Below are positions 55,505 to 64,000 of a DNA stretch of 64,000 nucleotides, piece by piece; the stretch's first letter is position 1, and the number at the start of each line of letters is the position of its first letter. The position numbers were made by a program, and so were the translations under genes. The notes under the pieces were generated by a model, which was not told the DNA's origin, did not search any database, and was given only the letters and a program-made list of their open reading frames with translations. Source of the DNA: Deinococcus cellulosilyticus NBRC 106333 = KACC 11606. GTDB lineage: Bacteria > Deinococcota > Deinococci > Deinococcales > Deinococcaceae. Location of the stretch: NCBI RefSeq assembly GCF_007990775.1, contig NZ_BJXB01000008.1, positions 124,001-188,000 of the forward strand, written 5' to 3'.

Positions 55505-57379
55505 TTACACGCCACCGGGATTCAATTTGGGGGTGAAAGGAGGATTGCTTTCCTTGCCAGAGTCGTCTTCTTCGTCGGGGAGTTGACCGCCTTTGAGGAG
55601 GATGCGGAACTCCTCACCCGACAGGGTCTCCCGGGTCATCAGGGTTTCCACCACCGTGTGCATCACGGGTTTGTACTCTTCAAGGATCACTTTGATCTTG
55701 CCGTACTGGGTGTCGATGATGCGTTTCACTTCATGGTCGATCTGGCGTGCGGTTTCTTCAGAGTAGTTTTTGGCATCCTGATAACCGCCGAGGTAGGTTT
55801 CGTTCTCGACCTGATGGGCGATCTTGCCCAGCAGGGGACTCATGCCCCATTCGGTGACCATCTTCCGGGCAATGTTCGTTGCCTTCTGGAAGTCACTCGA
55901 AGCCCCTGTGGTGATCTCACCAAAGATGATCTCCTCTGCCACCTGTCCAGCGAGCGCAACAGCGATCATGTCCTCCAAGACCCCTTGACTGTAGTGCATG
56001 CGGTCTTCGGGCATGGGCATCATGTACCCTGCAGCACGGCCTCTCGGTACGATGGTCAGTTTATGGACCCGGTCTGCATTGGGCAGTTTCTCTGCGGCCA
56101 GTGCATGCCCCACCTCGTGGTAAGCCGTGACCTTCTTGTCTTTATCGGAAATGACCCGGGATTTTCTTGCGGGACCCATCACCACCCGATCTGCCGCCTC
56201 ATCGATGTCCTTCATGTTGATCCGCTTCCGACCTGCACGAGCCGTGATCAACGCAGCTTCATTCAAGAGGTTCTCCAGATCCGCTCCCACCATGCCTGGG
56301 GTGCGGGTCGCCACCACATGCAGGTCCACACTGGGGTCCAGCGGCTTCTTGCGAGCGTGAATCCTCAGAATCTGCTCTCTGCCCTTCACGTCTGGGGCAT
56401 CCACCACCACCTGACGGTCAAAACGGCCAGGACGCAGCAGGGCGTTGTCCAGCACGTCCGGGCGGTTGGTGGCGGCCAGGATGATGATGTCGTGCTTGCT
56501 TTCGAAACCATCCATCTCGACCAGAAGCTGGTTGAGGGTTTGCTCTCTTTCGTCGTTGCCCCCACCGACGTTGAGTCCTCTTTTGCGGCCCACGGCGTCA
56601 ATTTCGTCAATGAAGACGATGCAGGGGGCGGCTTTCTTGGCCTGCTCGAAGAGGTCCCGCACCCTTGCGGCACCCACCCCGACGAACATCTCCACGAAGT
56701 CAGAGCCACTGATCGAGAAGAAGGGTACTCTGGCTTCGCCTGCGACCGCTTTGGCGAGGAGGGTTTTCCCACTTCCGGGAGGACCCACCAACAAAATGCC
56801 GTGGGGGATTCTGGCCCCCAAAGCGTGGAAGCGTTCGGGGTTCCTTAAGAACTCAACGACTTCCTGGAGTTCGTATTTGGCTTCTTCACAGCCGGCCACA
56901 TCACTGAAGGTCAGTTTGATGCTGCCTTCAGTCAATACGTGCGCACGGGACTTGCTGAACTGGGTCACGCCAGCGTCTGAGTTGGCCCGGACGCTGCGGT
57001 TCATCCAGAGGATCAGCAGGATGAACACACCCACCGAGGTGAGGGGCAGGATCAGGTTCCACCAGTTGAAGTTGCTGAGGGGCTGGATGTTGATGTTCAC
57101 ACCGTATTCCTGCAGGGCACGGGTGCTGAGCATGGGATCGTTGTTGAGGGTGCGAACGGTGATGACGGTCTTGCCGTCTTTGAGGGTGGCCTGAGCCTCA
57201 GTGGTTGCACCTTCTGGAATCAGGGTGACCGACTGGATGTTCTGGCTCTGCAACTGCTTCTGGAATTCGCCAATGCTGACTGCACTGCTCGGGGTGTTGC
57301 GGACCGCCACGCTGATCATGATCGCGAGGATGGCCACCACCAGAAACACCCACCAATAATTGAGTCCCCTGAGGTTCAT
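55505..57379 (-). CDS. ftsH: ATP-dependent zinc metalloprotease FtsH, copy 2
   Basis: This is a 624-residue membrane AAA+ protease. The N-terminus has a classic first membrane segment (WWVFLVVAILAIMISVAV), a periplasmic domain of about 80 residues (SSAVSIGEFQKQLQSQNIQS onward) and a second segment (LILPLTSVGVFILLILWM). Walker A GPPGSGKT, Walker B FIDEIDAVG, and HEVGH are intact. Its N-terminus is closer to that of ordinary FtsH than copy 1, so this is probably the ancestral gene. The core from QFSKSRAHVL to YLGGYQDA is the same protein sequence as in copy 1. Confidence 0.96.
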   Translation of the reverse strand: MNLRGLNYWWVFLVVAILAIMISVAVRNTPSSAVSIGEFQKQLQSQNIQSVTLIPEGATTEAQATLKDGKTVITVRTLNNDPMLSTRALQEYGVNINIQPLSNFNWWNLILPLTSVGVFILLILWMNRSVRANSDAGVTQFSKSRAHVLTEGSIKLTFSDVAGCEEAKYELQEVVEFLRNPERFHALGARIPHGILLVGPPGSGKTLLAKAVAGEARVPFFSISGSDFVEMFVGVGAARVRDLFEQAKKAAPCIVFIDEIDAVGRKRGLNVGGGNDEREQTLNQLLVEMDGFESKHDIIILAATNRPDVLDNALLRPGRFDRQVVVDAPDVKGREQILRIHARKKPLDPSVDLHVVATRTPGMVGADLENLLNEAALITARAGRKRINMKDIDEAADRVVMGPARKSRVISDKDKKVTAYHEVGHALAAEKLPNADRVHKLTIVPRGRAAGYMMPMPEDRMHYSQGVLEDMIAVALAGQVAEEIIFGEITTGASSDFQKATNIARKMVTEWGMSPLLGKIAHQVENETYLGGYQDAKNYSEETARQIDHEVKRIIDTQYGKIKVILEEYKPVMHTVVETLMTRETLSGEEFRILLKGGQLPDEEDDSGKESNPPFTPKLNPGGV

Positions 57380-57490
57380 GTTCTTATTTTAGGCACGTTT
57401 TCCTTACAAAGCTATGAACCTTCCTCACAAAGATCCTTTAACCTCGTGACTTTTTCGTTACAATTCCTGAGTGTTATTGACTCAAGTCTA

Positions 57491-57531
57491 TTGACAAAGC
57501 TTACATTCACCGTTATGATGATCATTGTAAC
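57491..57531 (+). promoter_or_regulatory. dnaK operon promoter with overlapping imperfect palindrome
   Basis: TTGACA (57491-57496), 17 bp and TATGAT (57514-57519) are near consensus for the main sigma factor. GTTATGATGATCATTGTAAC (57512-57531) is a palindrome with two mismatched pairs lying over the -10 and start site. A hairpin CAAGCC/GGCTTG (57531-57549) is in the leader. No CIRCE element is present. Confidence 0.7.
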
Positions 57532-57590
57532 AAGCCTGTTTATGGCTTGCTGGAAGAAAAAACACCAAAGCACTGTAAAGGAGCTTGAAC

Positions 57591-59483
<1,893 letters not shown>

Positions 59484-59504
59484 TTCCATCTGTACAATGA
59501 CACC

Positions 59505-59536
59505 CTGTAGGGGCGAGGCATGCCTCGCCCTTTTTT
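59505..59536 (+). repeat. REP-like hairpin between dnaK and grpE
   Basis: TGTAGGGGCGAGGCATGCCT is followed by CGCCC and six T. It is a copy of the REP-like family that looks like a terminator and sits 28 bp before grpE, so it may reduce expression of the downstream genes. Confidence 0.85.
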
Positions 59537-59563
59537 AACAACAACCGTGACAAGGAGCGTGCA

Positions 59564-60142
59564 ATGAGCGAAGAGAACCTGAAAGACCAGCACCTGACCG
59601 AAGATCAGGTGGATGACAATGACACCGACACCACCAGTGGTTTTGATCCCGACAACCTTGACCCTGAAATGATGGCTGGCGTCCAGAAGATGATGGAGCA
59701 ACTCCAGCGTGCCGATGAGCTCGAAAAAGAAGTGAACGACCTGAAAGGCAAATACGCCCGTCTGCTTGCCGACTTCGAGAATTACCGTCGGCGTACCAAT
59801 CAGGATGTGCTGGACGCCCAGGGAGCAGGGGTGGCCAAAGCCGCAGAAGTCCTCTTCCCCATCCACGACGATCTGGATCGTGCACTGCAGGCTGCACAGC
59901 AGAACCCGGACAGTGTGATTGGAGGTCTGCAAGGCGTGCTGAACAACCTGCTGCGTTCCTTTGAAAAACTGGGTCTGGAACAGACCGGCAAAGAAGGGGA
60001 GCAGTTTGACCCCAATTTCCACGAAGCCCTCACCGTGGTTCCTGGCGAACAGGACGATGTGATCGTGCAGGTGTACCAGACCGGCTTCAAGATTGGAAGC
60101 CGCCTGATCCGTCCTGCCCGCGTGGTGGTCAGCAAGAAATAA
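59564..60142 (+). CDS. grpE: Nucleotide exchange factor GrpE
   Basis: This 192-residue cytoplasmic protein releases ADP from DnaK. It has an acidic N-terminal region (DNDTDTTSGFDPDNLDP), a long dimerising helix (LEKEVNDLKGKYARLLADFENYRRR), and the beta domain with GVLNNLLRSFEKLGLEQ, FDPNFHEALTVVPG and QTGFKIGSRLIRPARVVVSK, the family signature. AAGGAG precedes the ATG. It is the second gene of the operon; REP-like hairpins flank it on both sides. Confidence 0.97.
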   Translation: MSEENLKDQHLTEDQVDDNDTDTTSGFDPDNLDPEMMAGVQKMMEQLQRADELEKEVNDLKGKYARLLADFENYRRRTNQDVLDAQGAGVAKAAEVLFPIHDDLDRALQAAQQNPDSVIGGLQGVLNNLLRSFEKLGLEQTGKEGEQFDPNFHEALTVVPGEQDDVIVQVYQTGFKIGSRLIRPARVVVSKK

Positions 60143-60170
60143 CGGCTGAGCCATCGGCCCATCCATACAC

Positions 60171-60200
60171 ACTGTAGGGGCGGGCCGATGGCTCGCCCTT
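60171..60200 (+). repeat. REP-like hairpin between grpE and dnaJ
   Basis: CTGTAGGGGCGGGCC pairs with GGCTCGCCC around GAT and ends in CTTCTC. It is a second family member in the same operon, ending 18 bp before the dnaJ start. Confidence 0.85.
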
Positions 60201-60218
60201 CTCACAAGGAGGTGAGTC

Positions 60219-61130
60219 ATGGCCTATAAGGACTATTACGACATCCTCGGGGTGAGCAAGACCGCCTCCGAAGATGAAATCAAATCTGCCTACCGCAAAC
60301 TGGCGAAAAAATACCACCCGGACAAAAACAAGGATGATCCCGGTGCTGCAGACAAATTCAAGGAAATCGGTGAAGCCTACGCGGTCCTCTCCGATGCCGA
60401 GAAACGCAGGTATTACGACCAGTTCGGGGCCACCGGACAGGTTCCTCCAGGGGGTTACCCTGGTGGCGGCTTCAACCCTCAGGATTTCCAGGGTGGAGCG
60501 GCAGGGTTTGATCCCAGCCAGTTCAGTGATTTCTTCCAGCAGCTGTTCGGAATGGGAGGCATGGGAGGACGCGGAGGAAGCTCACGCTCCGGTGGCTTTC
60601 CCTTCGGTGACATGTTCGGAGGGGGATTTCAGGGGCAACCTGAACCCCAGGCCCACAACCTGCAGGCCAGCCTGAACATCTCCTTTCAGGAAGCCTACAC
60701 TGGAGGTCCCAAAACCATCCAGATCGATGGAAAACGTCTGGAAATCAACATTCCTCCCTACACCCGCCACCACCAGAAGCTTCGTCTGAGGGGTCAGGCT
60801 CCAGGTGGAGGGGACATCATCCTGCGTCTGGATGTGAACCCGGATTCCACCTTCACGCTGGATGAAAACGACGTGCGGGTCAGTGTGGCTGTGCCCGTGA
60901 CGGTTGCTGTGCTGGGAGGCAAATGGAAAGTCCCCACCCTCAAAGGGAACGTGGAACTGACCATTCCGGCTGGCACCAGCAGCGGCAAAACCCTGCGCCT
61001 GCGGGGTCTGGGCTGGAAACACAGGGACCACACCGGAGACCAGCTGGTCACCATTCAGATTCAGGTGCCCAGGGAACTCAGTGACCGGGAACGGGAGCTG
61101 TATCAGGAACTGGAATCGCTGAGGGGTTAG
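60219..61130 (+). CDS. dnaJ: DnaJ-type co-chaperone without zinc finger
   Basis: This is a 303-residue J-domain protein. The J domain (residues 5-68) has the HPD motif (KKYHPDKNKDD), which stimulates DnaK. A Gly/Phe-rich linker with GGAAGFDPSQFSDFFQQLFG follows (about 80-140). Two C-terminal beta domains complete it (LNISFQEAYTGGPKTIQIDG; VTVAVLGGKWKVPTLKGNVE). The four CxxCxGxG zinc motifs of full-length DnaJ are absent, so it is a type II (CbpA-like) protein. That form is known for the DnaJ of the related genus Thermus. AAGGAGG precedes the ATG. Confidence 0.95.
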   Translation: MAYKDYYDILGVSKTASEDEIKSAYRKLAKKYHPDKNKDDPGAADKFKEIGEAYAVLSDAEKRRYYDQFGATGQVPPGGYPGGGFNPQDFQGGAAGFDPSQFSDFFQQLFGMGGMGGRGGSSRSGGFPFGDMFGGGFQGQPEPQAHNLQASLNISFQEAYTGGPKTIQIDGKRLEINIPPYTRHHQKLRLRGQAPGGGDIILRLDVNPDSTFTLDENDVRVSVAVPVTVAVLGGKWKVPTLKGNVELTIPAGTSSGKTLRLRGLGWKHRDHTGDQLVTIQIQVPRELSDRERELYQELESLRG

Positions 61131-61158
61131 ATCCCCCTGTGCATCGCTTCGCCTGGCA

Positions 61159-61184
61159 CTGTCCCCCTTCGTTAAGGGGGACAG
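61159..61184 (+). terminator. Stem-loop downstream of dnaJ
   Basis: CTGTCCCCCTT and AAGGGGGACAG form a perfect 11-bp stem with a CGTT loop. No T-run follows, so it may be mRNA protection or a repeat of another family rather than a terminator. The 199 bp to the next gene show nothing else. Confidence 0.6.
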
Positions 61185-61329
61185 CTTCGAACGCATTGAG
61201 AAGCAGTGGAATCTGCCCCCCAGCAATCTCAAACGCCCACCATCCAGCATTCATGAAATCCATTTAACATAGACACCCCCTTGAGTTTTCATATTTTTGA
61301 CAGCCCATGCCTGATACACTACCCCCTTG

Positions 61330-62163
61330 ATGAAGGCTGGCCTGATTTTCCTCTCGCTGTCTCTGCTGGCAACAGCCCAGGCAAACCGTTTTGCCCCGGA
61401 GGGGGCAGGTGCCCTGATGCGGCTTCCCCATGCTGAGGGCGACGCTTACCTGTGGATTCCGCACAGCTGCAAAAGCAAAGCCTGCAGCATGATGGTGGTG
61501 TCCCACTCCAGAGGCAACACCTCTGATGCCACCCTGCAAAAACCGCACCTGATGGCTTTCTTTGAGACTTTCGTGGAGAACGGGGTTGCGGTGCTGATCA
61601 GCAATGACGCTGGCCCCAACACCTGGGGCAACGAAAAAGCCCTGCTGTACCTGAAAAACGTCTGGGAGGAAGCCCGCAGGAAGTTCAACTTTGGTGGCAA
61701 GACCTTTGCGATGGGGTACAGCATGGGAGGGGTCCCAGCCACCCTGAGTGTGCAGAAACAGCTGTATCCCGTCTCTGCCCTGATCCTGATTGATGCGCGG
61801 GTCAACATGCTGGGTTATGAAGCCTCCGATCCAAAACGGGTGCAGGAGATCAAGGTGGCCTATGAACAGCCAGATGGGGCAGTTGTCGGGCAGGTCCATG
61901 ATCCCATGACCGGGGCTTTTTCAGGCAATGTCCCGGTCATGGTGATTGGCAGCAAGGACGACAGAACGGTTCCCTTTGAGGACAATGGAGAGAAGTTCTT
62001 TGAGCTTCATGGCAAAAACCCCAGCAGTGTGATGCTGCAACTGCCAGGAGGCCACCTGCACATGAACCGCTGGGACCCTGACACTGCACGGGACATCCTC
62101 GGATTTCTGAAGCACCTGCAGCCCATGCCTGCACCAAAACCGCTGGAAGCCAGCAGAAAATAA
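61330..62163 (+). CDS. Exported alpha/beta-hydrolase
   Basis: This 277-residue protein has a signal peptide (residues 1-19, LIFLSLSLLATAQA) and the alpha/beta-hydrolase elbow MGYSMGGVPATLSV (GxSxG, Ser about residue 138). The acid is likely in VIGSKDDRTVPFEDNG and the His in LPGGHLHMNRW. Two Cys near the N-terminus (SCKSKAC) could form a disulfide. It may be an esterase or peptidase-like hydrolase of unknown substrate. The ATG at 61330 follows a TTG; TACACT (61315-61320) lies 9 nt upstream, which suggests little or no leader. Confidence 0.85.
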   Translation: MKAGLIFLSLSLLATAQANRFAPEGAGALMRLPHAEGDAYLWIPHSCKSKACSMMVVSHSRGNTSDATLQKPHLMAFFETFVENGVAVLISNDAGPNTWGNEKALLYLKNVWEEARRKFNFGGKTFAMGYSMGGVPATLSVQKQLYPVSALILIDARVNMLGYEASDPKRVQEIKVAYEQPDGAVVGQVHDPMTGAFSGNVPVMVIGSKDDRTVPFEDNGEKFFELHGKNPSSVMLQLPGGHLHMNRWDPDTARDILGFLKHLQPMPAPKPLEASRK

Positions 62164-62192
62164 AAGAAGGACGCCAGAGGCGTCCTTCTTTT
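62162..62192. terminator. Bidirectional terminator between hydrolase and ABC permease
   Basis: AAAAGAAGGACGCC and its complement form a 14-bp stem with an AGA loop and T-rich ends for both convergent genes. Confidence 0.9.
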
Positions 62193-62206
62193 ATTTTCCC
62201 TCTGGA

Positions 62207-63673
62207 TCAGCGCAGCAGTCCAGCCCTCAGGCGGTGCATCTGCAGGGTGTGGGAGAACACGAGCAGACCTCCACTGAAAAGAAGCACCAACGGGATGGAG
62301 GACACAGCAGTGAAGTCCAGCACGCCCCAGTGGTTGAAGGCCCCCAGGTACCACAGCACAAAGTAGAACACTTCGAAGAGGGTGTGGTTCTGGCTGATGG
62401 CTCCCAGAGCCACCGCAAGGGTGGCGGTGAACAGGACTGCGGTCAGGACAGCCAGGGCTTCCAGCACCTGTCCGGTCAGCAGCAGGCGCAGGAACACGCT
62501 GCTGCACAGGGCAGCCCCAATCAGGAAAGCGGTGCACCATTTTGAGAACAGCAATTTCTCTCCATTCAGGGTGGTGAAAAGCACACCTGTCAGCTGATGG
62601 GCATGGGCACTGCTTCCCAGCCTGGAGAGCACCAGCACTGGAGCAATCAGCAGCAGGGGGAGCATCACTTCTGGGAAAACAAAGCCTGCAGCCCACAACG
62701 CTGCTGCCAGCACCATCAGCACTGGTGGGATGCCTTTCAGGGCAATCCTCAATTCAAGCCTGAGCACGTTCAGCCATGCGGGCATGGGCCGCAGGTCTTT
62801 GACCAGCTTCTGGACAGCAGAAACAGTTCTGTGCTGGGTTTTGTGGGGAACCTGATAGAGGGCTGCGCCCCAGCCCAGCAGCAGAATGCCTGCCAGCATC
62901 CATCCCAGACGACCCAGCAGGTATGCAGGGGTCCAGTCAAACCCGGTCCAGGTGAAGGTGTGGATGTTCAGGTTGTCCGCGACCCCAATGTTGACCTCCT
63001 GCAAGTTGGGCTGGTTGCTGATGCCGTAAAGGATGTCTTTCAGGACAGCAGCAACCCCCAGAGGGTCAGGAAAATCGCTGGTGATGGCCAGACTGGGAAT
63101 CACCAGGGCCGTCCACAGGAAGAAAAACACAAGGTTCCCTGCACCTCCTCGCAGGCCCCGTGCAGCCTCGAAGAACACGGCAAGGCAGCTCACCAGAAAC
63201 ATGCTGGGCAGGGTGATGAACAGGGTGGGCAAAAAGAGCTGTGCTGCATCAATGCCGGTGGCCTCACCACGAAAAAGCTGCAGTGGGAGGGCAGTGATGG
63301 CCACAATCAGGGTCAGAAAGGACAGCAGGGCAAAGTTGCTGAAGGCTTTCGAGCACAGGTAGGTGAATTTCTGGATGGGACTGCTCAGGGTGAGTTGCCA
63401 GAGGCCCAGTCGGTGGTCCCGGTCCAGGGCATTTTTCACCAGATAAAACCCGGGCAGAATGAAGAGCATCGAACCCAGAATGGCGACCACCACCCCCACC
63501 CAGGCAGAGTTGTAGATGCCACGGGTGTTCATGGTGGTCAGGGTGACATAAGTGGCCTGTGAATCCGGCAGGTAATAGCCCGTCAGGATCACCATCACCA
63601 GCAGGGCCAGAATCATGTGAGGGCTGCGCAGGCGGTCTTTCAGGTCAGCCGAGGCGAGGCGCAAGCTGCGCAT
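62207..63673 (-). CDS. ABC-2-type transporter permease
   Basis: This 488-residue integral membrane protein has about eleven hydrophobic segments. The N-terminal LRLASADLKDRLRSPHMILA and the loop YLVKNALDRDHRLGLWQLTL followed by SSPIQKFTYLCSKAFSNFAL are typical of ABC-2 exporters (as in NatB or Nod-type permeases). The protein is about twice as long as a minimal ABC-2 subunit, as if two six-helix units were fused. Its start overlaps the end of the ATPase gene by 29 bp, so the two are made together. The exported substrate cannot be predicted. Confidence 0.88.
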   Translation of the reverse strand: MRSLRLASADLKDRLRSPHMILALLVMVILTGYYLPDSQATYVTLTTMNTRGIYNSAWVGVVVAILGSMLFILPGFYLVKNALDRDHRLGLWQLTLSSPIQKFTYLCSKAFSNFALLSFLTLIVAITALPLQLFRGEATGIDAAQLFLPTLFITLPSMFLVSCLAVFFEAARGLRGGAGNLVFFFLWTALVIPSLAITSDFPDPLGVAAVLKDILYGISNQPNLQEVNIGVADNLNIHTFTWTGFDWTPAYLLGRLGWMLAGILLLGWGAALYQVPHKTQHRTVSAVQKLVKDLRPMPAWLNVLRLELRIALKGIPPVLMVLAAALWAAGFVFPEVMLPLLLIAPVLVLSRLGSSAHAHQLTGVLFTTLNGEKLLFSKWCTAFLIGAALCSSVFLRLLLTGQVLEALAVLTAVLFTATLAVALGAISQNHTLFEVFYFVLWYLGAFNHWGVLDFTAVSSIPLVLLFSGGLLVFSHTLQMHRLRAGLLR

Positions 63674-64000
63674 GGAACACCTCCTCCTTGCGGGTGTGGA
63701 ACAGGTAGGCGTCTTCCAGGGAGGGGGTTACAGGCTGTGCATCGGGGTGAGGGGGCGTGGTACCGAGCATTCGCACCAGGACGCCATCTGCCTGCTGCAC
63801 GCTGGCACTGATGACCCATTTGCGTTGCAGGTGCTGAAGTTCCGCTTCGGGGACCAGATGCTGCCAGACCTTGCCTTTCATGCTGTCCTGCAAAGCCCTG
63901 GTGTCGTTCTGGAACACCACCTGTCCTGCTGAGAGCAGAATCACCTGACGGGCTGCGGACTCCAGATCCGACACAATGTGGGTGGAAATCAGGATGATGC
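63645..64000 (-). CDS. ABC transporter ATP-binding protein, 5' part outside the window
   Basis: Only the C-terminal 118 codons are present. The visible N-terminal edge reads IILISTHIVSDLESAARQVI, the H-loop (switch His in STH) of an ABC ATPase, followed by ILLSAGQVVFQNDTRALQDS, which is the usual continuation in ABC-2 exporter ATPases of the CcmA type. The C-terminal extension (TPSLEDAYLFHTRKEE) is typical too. It runs off the right edge and pairs with the permease gene downstream. Confidence 0.92.
   Translation of the reverse strand, partial: IILISTHIVSDLESAARQVILLSAGQVVFQNDTRALQDSMKGKVWQHLVPEAELQHLQRKWVISASVQQADGVLVRMLGTTPPHPDAQPVTPSLEDAYLFHTRKEEVFHAQLAPRLG

Noticed and set aside
57380..57590. 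CIRCE element or RDRM in the dnaK promoter
   Set aside because: No 9-9-9 CIRCE repeat (TTAGCACTC type) is present. The TTATG at 57513 has no CATAA partner at the RDRM spacing.

Overview
The window is chromosomal DNA of a Deinococcus, probably one of the moderate-G+C species. The best marker is a 129-residue XRE repressor (28407-28796, minus strand) that I recognise as DdrO, the repressor of the Deinococcus radiation/desiccation response. It keeps the Leu106-Arg107 pair where the protease IrrE cuts DdrO. A 17-bp palindrome with TTATG/CATAA arms, the form of the radiation/desiccation response motif (RDRM), lies in the neighbouring divergent promoter. At least 15 genes have a TANNNT-like -10 box only 5-9 nt before the start codon and no Shine-Dalgarno sequence. 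Such leaderless genes are typical of Deinococcus. I see no rRNA, tRNA, CRISPR array, prophage or insertion sequence.

Layout. 1-4350: end of lpdA (runs off the left edge), a PadR-controlled membrane-protein pair, slyD, a FUN14-type protein. 4675-7442: an ECF sigma factor followed by an unusual 718-residue membrane protein with about nine 28-residue repeats and a bactofilin-like segment, the likely anti-sigma factor. 7493-15718: a TetR/membrane-protein pair, GNAT, sugar kinase plus MazG, a SWIM protein, an aminotransferase, a lipoprotein, a diguanylate cyclase. 15984-24313: ftsH copy 1, then a minus-strand lipid and translation block (yceD-moaC-two unknowns-rpmF, a MOSC gene, fabH-fabD-fabG-acpP). 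24461-30930: arginase, an exported helical protein, glutamine synthetase, ddrO and its divergent small gene, an M32 carboxypeptidase. 31049-38041: an unknown ORF, folC, and a LacI regulator next to a large GH81 beta-1,3-glucanase that it probably controls. 38371-46009: a VWA/FHA pair, an orphan periplasmic binding protein, ppaC, small membrane proteins, rimO. 46861-50062: a sugar ABC importer (binding protein plus two permeases, no ATPase). 50293-57379: small genes, a hydrolase, a nucleotidyltransferase, a MerR-type regulator, an epimerase, xpt, ftsH copy 2. 57591-61130: dnaK-grpE-dnaJ. 61330-64000: an exported hydrolase and an ABC-2 exporter (permease plus the cut-off end of its ATPase).

Two interspersed repeat families fill many intergenic gaps. 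One is a heptamer family (AGAGCCG, GCAGAAG, GGCTGAG units), in two or three places arranged as 240-700 bp blocks whose ends are inverted copies. The other is a REP-like hairpin starting TGTAGGGGCG (six copies), two of them inside the dnaK operon. The two ftsH genes have unrelated N-termini but an apparently identical 400-residue core, which points to gene conversion.

The best candidates for something undescribed are the small gene under the RDRM promoter, the sigma/repeat-anti-sigma pair, and the heptamer blocks with inverted ends. Start codons were re-chosen where ribosome-binding sites or leaderless promoters decide them. All functions are read from sequence recognition by eye; no database search was possible.
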